64,000 bases of DNA, taken from assembly GCA_036268775.1 (NCBI GenBank), contig DATATM010000030.1, positions 1-64,000 on the forward strand. Reading direction: 5' to 3'. The stretch is from DASZIT01 sp036268775. Lineage in GTDB: Bacteria > Actinomycetota > Acidimicrobiia > Acidimicrobiales > RAAP-2. Below, in pieces: positions 34,712 through 42,695 of the stretch. The first letter of the stretch is position 1. Each line of letters starts with the position of its first letter. The notes beneath the pieces are model-generated. The model was not told the origin of the DNA. It was given only the letters and a program-made list of their open reading frames with translations, and did not search any database. Both the position numbers and the translations under genes were made by a program.

Positions 34712-35766
34712 CACGATGTCGGTTCGGCTGACCTCACCGCCGGAAGCCCGTGGTAGGGGCTGCCCTGTTGTTGCCACTCCTCGTAGCGGGCCATGAAGCC
34801 GGGACCGAAGGGGTCCTCGCCGATCAGCGGCATCGCCGCCCGCCAGATGGTGAGGTCGTCGGGGGCCAGCTCCGCCGCCACCGACAGATGGGACCGGGTG
34901 GCATCGGGGTTGCCCTGGCGATGGGCCTCGGCCGCCACCCGGAAGTGCAACCGGGCCATGACTTCGTCGTCGGAGAGATCCCCCACCGCCGACCGGGCGT
35001 CGTCGGCGGAGATCGGGACCTCCCCCTCCCGGGCCCAGCGGCGCACCTGGTCGAGATGGGGCGAGGCTTCCACCCCGGTGATCTCCTGGAACAGGTCGGT
35101 CCCGAAGGCGTAGCCGTTGGGACGGACGATGGTGTCGTGCTCGTCGATCCAGACCACCGTGGGGACGTTGGAGATGGCATAGAGCTCGGTGAGGATGTGC
35201 TCGGAGTCGTAGAGCACCGGCATGGTAATGCCGTCGCAGTAGGGGGTGACATCGGCGGCGGCCTGGTCGAGGGCCACCGCGATCACCGAGAAGTTGAAGG
35301 CGGCCAGCTCGTCGTGGAGCCCCTGCCAACCGGGGAGGTCGTAGCGGCAGCCACACCAGCTGGCGAACGTCACCAGCAGCTTCTTCTTCCCTTCCCACTC
35401 CCGGCTGGAGCGCAGGTTCTCGTCGAGGTCGGGCAGGTCGAACGGCGGGGCGCGGAGACCATTAAGAGCCGAGCTGCGCGACTCGGTGGGGAGGGAGACC
35501 GCCACCACCCCGATGGTGGTATCGACCACGATCTGGCGGCCGAGGGCGGTGGCCACCGCGGCGAGGTCCACCCGGCCGTCCACCACCAACTTGGACAGAT
35601 CGGCCACCGGCACGCAGACGTCCTGGCGGCAGAGGCCCACCGGCTTCAGCTCCCAGCCCAGCGCAGCCGGCAGGCGTTCGGGGTCGATCAGGGCGGTACC
35701 CCGGTCATGATCGACGAACCCTTCCACCGACCTGGCCGTCGAGCTGATGACGGTAATCCTGGACAT
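34711..35766 (-). CDS. Thioredoxin-fold (AhpC/TlpA-type) protein with a C-G-C active-site motif
   Basis: 351 residues. Residues 1 to about 100 are an extra N-terminal domain with two cysteines (VGLCRQDVCVPV). A thioredoxin-like domain follows, with VTFASWCGCRYDLPGWQGLH at about 131 and the cis-Pro of NVPTVVWID at about 202. The usual W-C-x-x-C is W-C-G-C here, so a redox loop of one residue or a structural role is likely. The C-terminal part (VMARLHFRVAAEAHRQGNPD) looks like a TPR-type helical repeat. No signal peptide is present. It is co-translated with the ABC-2 exporter genes. Confidence 0.88.
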
Positions 35767-35986
35767 GCCCCCCCTTTGGCTCCCAACCCCCTCTTCCTAC
35801 CATCTGGTCCCGGCTGGACGCCTATCCGGGCCTGCTCACGAGGCTCATGGTCTCGGACCGTGACCGACATGTCGATCCATCCGGACACGGCAGCCGGTGC
35901 CAACGTGCGGAGGCTGGCTGCTGACCATCGGCGCCCGCCTGGCGATAGCACCATTATCGAGTCGACAAGTCTCTTGTAGCCGAGGA

Positions 35987-36163
35987 ACGCTCCCCGCTTT
36001 CAGCGCCGGGCTGGTCGATGAATGCCACCTCTTCGTATTTCCGGTGCTCGTCGGTGAAGGAAAGCCTGCATTCCTCAGCAACGCCCCCGTCCAGTTGGAC
36101 CTGCGAGCGGAGCACCGGTTCAGCAACGGGGTTGTTAACTTCCGCTACTGCATCCAGAACTGA
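35987..36163 (+). pseudogene. C-terminal remnant of a dihydrofolate reductase/RibD-type reductase
   Basis: The stretch AFSAGLVDECHLFVFPVLVG then EGKPAF and HRFSNGVVNFRYCIQN is the last third of the RibD C-terminal/DHFR-like family found in many actinobacteria. Nothing upstream in any frame resembles the other two thirds, so the gene is 5'-truncated. The rest of the 35767-36274 gap holds no gene I can support; just downstream TACCGGCGGGGGCGCA (36168-36183) weakly resembles the boundary motif of the 23-26 kb array. Confidence 0.7.
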
Positions 36164-36274
36164 CCCTACCGGCGGGGGCGCACCGGTCGCGGTCGCTTCG
36201 ACGATCCAAACTGTGGGCAGCTTCTAAGGCGACGGACAACCGAAGCCGCTCTGATCCTGTCGCCCAATGGCTCC

Positions 36275-36964
36275 TCAGGCTTCGGCGATACCGACGATGT
36301 GGGTATTGAAGGGAACAAAGGGAGAATGGATCCGATAACTGCGGTTCTCGACGGAACTGAAGCCCGCTGATTGGATCACCGTCTGGAGATCTCGCTCACA
36401 CGAACAGCCCTCAAATACCCATGCCCATGGTCGACGCACCGCCCGCTGAATCCGACGGGTCATCGTGCCCTCCGCTGCCGCGACGTGTTCGAGATAGCTG
36501 TATCGACCGCCGGACCGCAGCACCCGACGAACCTCTGACACCACTTGGCACGGATCGGTGACTGTGCAGAGAACCAAACTCGAAATCACAGCATCGACAC
36601 TTGAGTCTGGAAGGTCGATCCGTTCGCCCACGACATCTCTGATTTCCAATTCGATCTCATGGCGTTGGGCGGCACGACACAGCGAATGGTGCATGTAGGA
36701 GTTCGGCTCGACGGCAATGACTTTGGTGCCAGGCCGCAGATAACGAAAGTTGGCCCCAATGCCCGATCCGATTTCCACGACAGTATTTGGAAGGTCGGCG
36801 TACACCCCCTCCTTATGCCGTCGTAGGTGCCAGTTGACGTACACATCCATGAGGCGAAAGAAGAGCGCGTTGAAACGTCCTCGCACGGGATGTGTCTCGA
36901 AATCGGACGTCTCTTCAGCCACGCGGCGTTTCGCGGCAACCTGGTTGTTGGCCTTCGAGCGCAT
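36275..36964 (-). CDS. Class I SAM-dependent methyltransferase (METTL7/UbiE-like)
   Basis: 229 residues from ATG 36964. An opening with RFNALFFRLMDVYVNWHLRR leads to motif I VVEIGSGIGANFRYL and the acidic loop VIAVEPNSYM; later SSLVLCTVTDP and GGRYSYLEHVAA (motif with Glu-His) are those of the METTL7-like group that methylates thiols or lipids in animals. The bacterial substrate is unknown. GC and codon use are lower than in the core genes. The NTF2-like gene ends one base upstream of its start. Confidence 0.9.
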   Translation of the reverse strand: MRSKANNQVAAKRRVAEETSDFETHPVRGRFNALFFRLMDVYVNWHLRRHKEGVYADLPNTVVEIGSGIGANFRYLRPGTKVIAVEPNSYMHHSLCRAAQRHEIELEIRDVVGERIDLPDSSVDAVISSLVLCTVTDPCQVVSEVRRVLRSGGRYSYLEHVAAAEGTMTRRIQRAVRRPWAWVFEGCSCERDLQTVIQSAGFSSVENRSYRIHSPFVPFNTHIVGIAEA

Positions 36965-36965
36965 G

Positions 36966-37418
36966 TTAGGGGCCGGGGGTTTGCAGCGGGACGCCACCCC
37001 CTGCCTCAAGACGGCGCTGGTCAATAACCATGCCTTCAGGTCCGGGGTGGGACGAAGAGAGGAACCCTGTGCACATGATCCGCAGCCATGCAATCTTGTC
37101 ATCATGGGTCGCGAAGTATGCCTGCTGCTCAATGACGAAGTCGCCGTCTGGACTCTCCACTCTCAATCGGTAACCGACACGATTGAGTGAGCCGATGGAG
37201 TCGGTCTCGACGGCAAGGATCTCGGTGATTTGCCTGTCCCCTCCGAACCAAATGCCGAGGATGGTCTCGTCGACAATGACATCGACATTGTTCGACTCCC
37301 AGAACTTCCCCGGAGTCATCGCCCGAAAGTCGACATCAGACTGAAGGATTTGCCTGAGCGCCATGGCGTCCTTGGCGGCCAACGATCTCGCCAGCAGTTC
37401 ACCGAGGCGACGCCCCAT
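36966..37418 (-). CDS. NTF2/SnoaL-like protein
   Basis: About 150 residues from ATG 37418, without a clear ribosome site. The fold pattern is that of NTF2/SnoaL: a helix pair (LGELLARSLAAKDAMALRQI), then DVDFRAMTPGKFWESNNVDV and the beta strands VGYRLRVESPDGDFVIEQQA. Proteins of this fold are isomerases, dehydratases or ligand-binding modules; no catalytic residues can be named. Its C-terminal tail is Gly/Pro-rich. It lies between the methyltransferase and DsrE genes on one strand. Confidence 0.75.
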   Translation of the reverse strand: MGRRLGELLARSLAAKDAMALRQILQSDVDFRAMTPGKFWESNNVDVIVDETILGIWFGGDRQITEILAVETDSIGSLNRVGYRLRVESPDGDFVIEQQAYFATHDDKIAWLRIMCTGFLSSSHPGPEGMVIDQRRLEAGGGVPLQTPGP

Positions 37419-37506
37419 GTCCGAACTCTGCGCGGTCCTCGTTGGGCGATTGGCTACACGGCAAGAGAGATCGCCTCTTTCGGAAGGATGCACGGATGGC
37501 ATTCGG

Positions 37507-37866
37507 TCAGTAGCTGAAAGTGGTGGCGCCGTCGCCGATCCACTCCCAGAGTTGGACCGACCCGCCCAACTGGGCATTGGAAAGCAGTGTGGCACTTTCG
37601 AGCTGCCTGGCGTTGAAGCAGATCGGGCAGACGAGGAACTTTCCGCCGGCGGCGTCGAAACGCTCCACGAGGTCAGCGACCCCGGGACAACCTTCGCACG
37701 CCATCCCGATGGCGAACCCGTTGGTCGCCAGGCGAACTGCTTCTTTGGTGAGGAACATGAGCGCGCTCCTACCGCTTTCGGCGGCACCAACGGCAACCAG
37801 CAAGGCGACCGTCACCTTCTCCGAGTCCTCGAGGCCGGTGGTCAGGCTGATGGCGGCTCGAGTCAT
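37507..37866 (-). CDS. DsrE family protein
   Basis: 119 residues. KVTVALLVAVGAAESGRSAL and MFLTKEAVRLATNG open the DsrE fold; the cysteines in ACEGCPGV and VCPICFNARQLE, and the ending WEWIGDGATTFSY, match small actinobacterial DsrE/DsrF-like proteins. The family handles protein-bound sulfur or acts in sulfur relay; a C-P-I-C pair could be redox-active. The gene overlaps the DUF4242 gene by 4 bases, so they are co-translated. Confidence 0.9.
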   Translation of the reverse strand: MTRAAISLTTGLEDSEKVTVALLVAVGAAESGRSALMFLTKEAVRLATNGFAIGMACEGCPGVADLVERFDAAGGKFLVCPICFNARQLESATLLSNAQLGGSVQLWEWIGDGATTFSY

Positions 37867-38144
37867 GGAGCCAACTCCCCTGTGGCGGGGTCGATCGTGG
37901 CTTGCACCTGGTAGACGGCATCGACAGGGAAGCCTCCGCAGCGGCCGTGCTCGCGAATGATGTCCTCATTCGCCGCCAAATAGACGCACGTGATCCTGTC
38001 GTCGCTGACGTAGCTATGAAGCCATTGGACGTCGGGGCCAAGGTCGCGGAGGACTTCGTTTGACTTGCCGGCGATGGCTGCGAGGGCGGCGGCGTCCATC
38101 TGGCCTACGCCGGGGACGGTGCGCTCGATGAGGTACTTGGGCAT
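37863..38144 (-). CDS. DUF4242 family protein
   Basis: 93 residues behind AAGGAGAGGGG. PKYLIERTVPGVGQM, then VQWLHSYVSDDRITCVYLAA and ANEDIIREHGRCGGFPVDAV are the DUF4242 pattern (ferredoxin-like fold, proposed nickel-responsive SCO4226-like protein in Streptomyces). The histidine and cysteine-rich positions that would bind metal are kept. It heads the transcript with DsrE and is divergent from the HD-GYP/LuxR gene, which is a candidate regulator. Confidence 0.9.
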   Translation of the reverse strand: MPKYLIERTVPGVGQMDAAALAAIAGKSNEVLRDLGPDVQWLHSYVSDDRITCVYLAANEDIIREHGRCGGFPVDAVYQVQATIDPATGELAP

Positions 38145-38279
38145 TGCCCCTCTCCTTATCCGCGTGGTCAATGACACGCTGTGGTCTTAGTACGAGGGTA
38201 CGGACATGGCGAGACGTGGTCATGAGGTATTCACCCCATGGTTCGGGTGCCCACTACGCGCCGCCAGTAAGGTCCTGGC

Positions 38280-39842
38280 ATGTCGGATTCGGGAGTCAGG
38301 CTCACCGAGGTATTAATGGCGCTTTCCCTTGCCACCGACCTTGGGTTCGGGCAGCCGTCCGAACACATGCTTCGGTCGGCGCGAATCAGTCTACGCCTCG
38401 GTGAACGGCTAGGACTAAGTACAAACGAGCTGGCCACTCTCTACGACGTGAGTCTCCTTACCTACGTCGGGTGCCCGGTCTACGGCAACGAGGCGGCGAT
38501 GCTCTTTGGCGACGACATTGACTTTCGCGCGCACGCCGTGGAGGTCGATCTAGCCGGGTTTCCTGCGATGGTCTTCATGCTTCGACGTGCCGGCCATGGG
38601 ACTTCGGCGTTCAACCGTGCCCGACAGGCGGCAGCCCTCATGGCAAGCGGAGGCCGGAGCATTGTCGAGCAGATGGCCAACCACTGTTCAGCGGCTGGTG
38701 CCCTGGCCGACCGGCTCGGCCTCAGCGGCGACGTTCGTGCGGGGATCGAACAGGCCTACGCCCGATGGGACGGACAAGGCGTCCCCCGGGGTTTGGCGAG
38801 AGACGAGCTCGCCCTTGCCGCTCGTATCTCCCACGTCGCCGAGGCCTGCGAGGTGTTTCAGCGCAACGCTGGTGTCGAGGAGGCCGTCGAAATGGTGCGT
38901 TCGAGAAGCGGCAGCCACTTCGACCCTGAGGTGGCCGCCGCCGTGTCACACGCCCCTGAGTCGTTGTTCGACGGTATCGCTCAGGACACCGTCGACGAGA
39001 TCCTCGCTGCAGAGCCGGTTGAGCGGCCGTCTTTGACTGATGACGAGCTGGACCTTGTCCTAGAGGCGATCGGGGACTTCTGCGACCTGCGTTGCCACTA
39101 CTTCGCCGGACACGCTCGGGGCACGGCCGACCTGGTCGTTGGGACCGCCGATCTCATGCAGATGCCGTCAACCGAGACGAGCCTTATTCGCCGGGCCGCG
39201 CTCGTCCATGACGTGGGGAGTTTCGGCGTACCGGGAGCCGTGTGGGACAAGCCCGGACCGTTGTCTGCCAGCGAACACGAGCGCATGCGTCTGCACGTCT
39301 ACTACGTCGAACGAATCTTCAGCCGGCCCGAGCCGCTCCGGAGAGTCGGGCTCCTAGCTGCGACACATCACGAGCGCATGGATGGCTCCGGCTACCATCG
39401 CCGGGTCGCCGGGACGATGCTCTCCTCCCAGGCTCGAGTGCTTGCGGCCGCCGATACTTACCAAGCGATGATGCAACCCCGTCCCCACCGCGGTGCCATG
39501 TCCGAGGCGGATGCTGCACGGCACATGCGGACTGAAGTGGCGGAGGGAAGGCTCGATCCAGCGGCGACCGACGCCGTGCTCGTGGCGGCTGGGCACGTTG
39601 CGAGCCGCTCACGCGCCGGCGGGCCCGCACTACTCACTTCGCGCGAAAGCGAGGTACTCGCGCTGCTCACGCAGGGGCTACCCAATAAGGCAATGGCACG
39701 GCAACTCGGCATCAGCCCAAAGACCGTAGGCAACCACGTAGAGCGGATCTACACAAAGCTCGGTGTATCGAACCGCGCCAGTGCCGCCATGCATGCAATG
39801 CAGCAGGGGCTCTTAGGAACGCCGCCAGTGACGGACAGGTAA
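38280..39842 (+). CDS. HD-GYP-type protein with C-terminal LuxR helix-turn-helix
   Basis: 520 residues with three parts. The N-terminal half (about 1-215) is a degenerate HD-GYP-like helical domain (SARISLRLGERLGLSTNELA; YDVSLLTYVGCP). The middle (about 255-430) is a second HD-GYP domain with HDVGSFGVP and HHERMDGSGYHR, close to the HD and H-H-E-...-G-Y-P pattern though the P is H. The last 65 residues are a LuxR-type DNA-binding domain (LTSRESEVLALLTQGLPNKA then LGISPKTVGNHVERIYTKLG). It probably couples cyclic-dinucleotide or other phosphate-ester sensing to transcription. It is divergent from the DUF4242/DsrE transcript. Confidence 0.9.
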   Translation: MSDSGVRLTEVLMALSLATDLGFGQPSEHMLRSARISLRLGERLGLSTNELATLYDVSLLTYVGCPVYGNEAAMLFGDDIDFRAHAVEVDLAGFPAMVFMLRRAGHGTSAFNRARQAAALMASGGRSIVEQMANHCSAAGALADRLGLSGDVRAGIEQAYARWDGQGVPRGLARDELALAARISHVAEACEVFQRNAGVEEAVEMVRSRSGSHFDPEVAAAVSHAPESLFDGIAQDTVDEILAAEPVERPSLTDDELDLVLEAIGDFCDLRCHYFAGHARGTADLVVGTADLMQMPSTETSLIRRAALVHDVGSFGVPGAVWDKPGPLSASEHERMRLHVYYVERIFSRPEPLRRVGLLAATHHERMDGSGYHRRVAGTMLSSQARVLAAADTYQAMMQPRPHRGAMSEADAARHMRTEVAEGRLDPAATDAVLVAAGHVASRSRAGGPALLTSRESEVLALLTQGLPNKAMARQLGISPKTVGNHVERIYTKLGVSNRASAAMHAMQQGLLGTPPVTDR

Positions 39843-39905
39843 CCACTTGTGCGGTCGTCGAGGCCCTCGCTATCGGCGTTGGTATCTTTGAAAGCAGTCA
39901 GTGAA

Positions 39906-39944
39906 GGGCAGTCGTGCGAAGGGGTCTTCGGGCCCCTTCTGCCC
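39906..39944 (+). terminator. Hairpin with UUCG tetraloop after the HD-GYP/LuxR gene
   Basis: GAAGGGGTC (39918-39926), loop TTCG, and GGCCCCTTC (39931-39939) form a 9-pair stem with one G-T pair. An outer GGGCA/TGCCC pair extends it around a bulge. There is no T-run, as is common in actinobacterial terminators. The rest of the 39843-40108 gap shows nothing I can support. Confidence 0.55.
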
Positions 39945-40108
39945 GTCCTCTGTGCTTGATGAAGGGTCTATCTCCCAGGTAGCCCATAACCGCCGGAACT
40001 GGGGCCTCCATTAGCGCGGCGGACTGGTCCTGTCAGGTAGTTTCTATTCCCAGAGAGCGGCCAGCCTAAGACGTGGCATTCGCTCCTTGCCCGAGGTGCA
40101 GACAAGAC

Positions 40109-40501
40109 ATGCCTGAGTTCCCCGCGATTACGCACGTAGCGCTAACGGTTACGAGCCTCGAACGGAGTGTTCCTTGGTACAAGGCCCTGTTCGGCTCGGA
40201 GCCGATTCTTGACGAGGACACAGGTCCGTTCCAGCGTGTCGCTTGGCTTACGGGCGGCACAATCGTCGGTCTAACTCAGTTCCCTGATTTGAGCAGCACT
40301 GAGCCATTCAACGAGCGCCGGCCGGGGCTCGATCATCTGGCTTTCGGCTGTGCCAGCCGCGATGAGTTGAGAGCATGGGAAATCCATCTAGACGAACTCG
40401 GCATCCCCAACGGTGGCATCGTGGACGCGCCCGGGTACTCGGCATTGTCCTTTCGAGACCCTGACAACATCGCACTCGAGTTGTTCGCACCTCGGGGCTA
40501 G
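40109..40501 (+). CDS. VOC family (glyoxalase-like) protein
   Basis: 130 residues from ATG 40109, where the family usually begins (FPAITHVALTVTSLERSVPW). A GTG at 40073 would add 12 residues without a ribosome site. VOC modules are complete: WYKALFGSEPILDED, LDHLAFGCASRDELRAWEIH, and FRDPDNIALELFAP with the metal-ligand Glu. It probably acts on a small aromatic or thiol adduct; no substrate can be named. Confidence 0.88.
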   Translation: MPEFPAITHVALTVTSLERSVPWYKALFGSEPILDEDTGPFQRVAWLTGGTIVGLTQFPDLSSTEPFNERRPGLDHLAFGCASRDELRAWEIHLDELGIPNGGIVDAPGYSALSFRDPDNIALELFAPRG

Positions 40502-40687
40502 GACTGGCGGAGTATCTGTCTGCCCAATAGGCCGTCCCCTAACGCCATTGATGACGCCTTCCAGACTTCGAGTGGTGCTCGTGCGTTAACCCAAGAGGAT
40601 CCTGCCTGCTGGCCGGGACGATCGGGCCGGCGGTGGCGCCGGAGCTCGGTCGCTGGTAACTCGACCTGGATCGCGTAGGGTGTCGCG

Positions 40688-40915
40688 GTGGGATCCAAGG
40701 GCGACAAGCCACGCAAGCCGAAGCACCCACTGCCGAAGGTGCCCAAGGGCGAGGAGCCCAACACCCTCCCCCTCCCGGGGCTGGTCGGTGGGGCGACGAC
40801 CGACCCTGCAGGCTACGGGGGCGATCACCAACACTCACAGGATCCCGGTCGGGCCGGCAAGGCCCTGCTGTGGCTGCTCGGGCGGAGGCCCAAGGATCCC
40901 AACCCCGCACCCTGA
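40688..40915 (+). CDS. Possible small basic hypothetical protein
   Basis: GTG 40688, 75 residues: a Lys/Pro-rich start (GSKGDKPRKPKHPLPKVPKG) and a tail GKALLWLLGRRPKDPNPAP. No family is recognised and the composition is low in complexity. A perfect hairpin CCGGCG-GTGG-CGCCGG lies at 40627-40642, upstream. It may be real but could also be a chance open frame. Confidence 0.35.
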   Translation: MGSKGDKPRKPKHPLPKVPKGEEPNTLPLPGLVGGATTDPAGYGGDHQHSQDPGRAGKALLWLLGRRPKDPNPAP

Positions 40916-41346
40916 AGCCCGACCCGGGCGGGTGAAGATCAGGGTTGGTCTACCCGGTGCCGGTCGACGCCCTCTACACCGGCGTAAACCGTGACCGGGG
41001 GTGGCCGTCAATGGACGTGAACACCATCCACCGTATGGACACCCCGCTTGTCATGGAACGAGTGCGCCGAGCCTCTCGAGCAGGAGAGACGGCCCCGTAA
41101 CATCGGGTCGGTGGGCAGTACGGCACACCGGTGTCACCCAAAGGTGACGCTCCACCCAATCTGGTGCGGGTGACCAACACCGCAACGGCGGCCTCGATTT
41201 CGTCGATCCTCAACATTCGTATTGGTCAAGCCGGCTATGGGTGTCCCACAGCAGGTTGGGGTCCGGTCACCCAGAAGAAGGTTTTGCGCCCGTTTGGAGG
41301 GACTTTCTCCTCTTGACGCTCGCCCACAAAGAGCGCATGGTGGATT
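40916..41346 (+). other. Non-coding stretch with a perfect hairpin
   Basis: No gene can be supported in these 431 bases. A perfect stem GTCACC-CAAA-GGTGAC is at 41133-41148; short open frames across it (for example GTG 41131 to 41316) match no family. It could be a leader of the downstream secreted-protein gene or decayed accessory DNA. Confidence 0.4.
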
Positions 41347-42138
41347 ATGCGACGTCTGTTGTTGTTGCTCGTTATTGGTGCTTTGGGAGTGTTGGGTGTG
41401 CTCGTCGGTTCCGGAGCGACTGCCACGGCAACTAAGCCGCCTGTGACGACGACCACTGTGCCCTCCCTTCCGACTCTGCCTTTGACTACAACTACGGCGC
41501 CTCTGTCGATGGGTAGTCTTCCTTCTCCACCGTCTACCGTTTCCTTGCCTGTGGGTGGACTACCTCCTCCGCCGACTACCACGACAACGCCGACTACCAC
41601 CACAACGCCGACGACGCCGACGACGCCGACGACCACGACAACTCTGTCGCCGCCCGGTGGTAGCGGGGCTCAGTTCTCGTCTCAAACAGGTGAGGCCGTG
41701 TCAACGCTTCCTGCGACTGAGAAGATCACTTCTGTTATAGCGATGCCTGGGGCTACCGTCGCGCCAGCGCCTGGGAGTGATGTGGTGATGACTTCGCCGG
41801 CAACTGCGGTTGCCGCGGCTGGAGGGGACTGGGGTGGTGTTGTTCCAACGGTCCGATATGGATTGTTGAGTTGGGATGCTGGTGGTACCTTCTCTTCGAC
41901 ACCGGGTGCTAGTCCGTCCTTCATAGGCCCCCCGTCGCCCGGTCCTTACCAGAATGCCCCTGTGTGGGTAGTGACTTACGTGGGCGTGTCGCCGCCTATG
42001 ACTGGCCCGCCTTGTCCGCCTGGCGGCTGCCCACCTGCGCCGTCTACGACGGTGGGGACGGTGCCCGCCGGTTCGGGATCGACGTATGTGTTCGTGGATG
42101 ACCGTACCGGCCAGAACATCATGGGCTTGGCCTACTAA
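41347..42138 (+). CDS. Secreted Pro/Thr-rich protein
   Basis: 263 residues. A signal peptide MRRLLLLLVIGALGVLGVLV is followed by a long low-complexity region of PTTTT units (about 30-105) and a C-terminal region of about 150 residues without a recognised domain (VVPTVRYGLLSWDAGGTFSS; PVWVVTYVGVSPPMTG; STYVFVDDRTGQNIMGLAY). The start ATG is at 41347. Its third codon positions are less GC-rich than the core's. The Thr/Pro stretch would be a cell-wall-spanning stalk or glycosylation region. Confidence 0.8.
   Translation: MRRLLLLLVIGALGVLGVLVGSGATATATKPPVTTTTVPSLPTLPLTTTTAPLSMGSLPSPPSTVSLPVGGLPPPPTTTTTPTTTTTPTTPTTPTTTTTLSPPGGSGAQFSSQTGEAVSTLPATEKITSVIAMPGATVAPAPGSDVVMTSPATAVAAAGGDWGGVVPTVRYGLLSWDAGGTFSSTPGASPSFIGPPSPGPYQNAPVWVVTYVGVSPPMTGPPCPPGGCPPAPSTTVGTVPAGSGSTYVFVDDRTGQNIMGLAY
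41571..41645 (+). repeat. Short tandem repeat coding the PTTTT stalk
   Basis: Imperfect 9- to 12-base units of the form ACGCCGACGACG encode the Pro/Thr stalk of the secreted protein. Such units change length by slippage. Confidence 0.6.
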
Positions 42139-42255
42139 GGGCAGAGACGGCCGCACTGGAAGTTTGACCCGTCCACCTGCCCCCACAACGCTTAATACAC
42201 GTATGATCCATCTGGTATCTCAGTGCTTTCTGTCCAGCGCTGGGAAGATGCCCGG

Positions 42256-42695
42256 ATGAGTTCATTCCCCGTCCTGGTCCGCACGTCTTCACCTGCCGGA
42301 GAGACCCGATTCAGGCTGGCTGAACCGCTGATTGACTCTTATCTCGAGTTCGTGGCCGGTCGGACCAGACCGAACACATTGCCGGCGGTGGCCCACGCCC
42401 TGAAGGCGTTCTTCACCGTCGTCGACAAGGCACCGGTCGCCGTGGTCTCGGCCGATGTCTTCGAGTTCCTTGCCGACCAGCGGGGTGATCGCTCCGTGGT
42501 GCGGATGTCGGACGGCGAGTCAGGTCTGTCAGCCCGCACCATCGCCCGTCGGCTGTCCTCGGTGTCGGGCTTCTACGCGTATCTTGGTGGCCCGGGGCGA
42601 CACCCCGGTCGAGACCAACCCGGTGCCGAAGGGACTCTCCACCCGCCGACGCGGCGGTCGGGTCCGGACGGTGCCACTGGTGCGAGTGCCCCGAG
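42256..42695 (+). pseudogene. Tyrosine recombinase/integrase remnant, frameshifted and 3'-truncated
   Basis: ATG 42256 begins SSFPVLVRTSSPAGETRFRL; the SAM-like N-terminal domain is intact (LIDSYLEFVAGRTRPNTLPA, then LSARTIARRLSSVSGFYAYL). At about 42590 a one-base gain (CTTGGTGG for CTGGTGG) shifts the frame; the next frame continues VARGDTPVETNPVPKGLSTR and VRTVPLVRVPR, normal for this integrase family. After that the sequence breaks off: the catalytic domain with its R-H-R-Y residues is missing and the DNA runs straight into the end of the WS/DGAT gene (its stop is at 42696-42698). It marks a rearrangement boundary. Confidence 0.85.

Noticed and set aside
40531..40590. CCCTAACGCC...GCGTTAACCC as an attC site
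   Set aside because: The outer TAACGC/GCGTTA pair is perfect, but the interior shows no second complementary box and no boundary motif, so it remains an isolated inverted repeat.
40974..41216. Minus-strand 80-codon frame ending in GHPRSRFTPV, as a transposase scrap
   Set aside because: The similarity is only a few residues and no DDE or other catalytic pattern is present.
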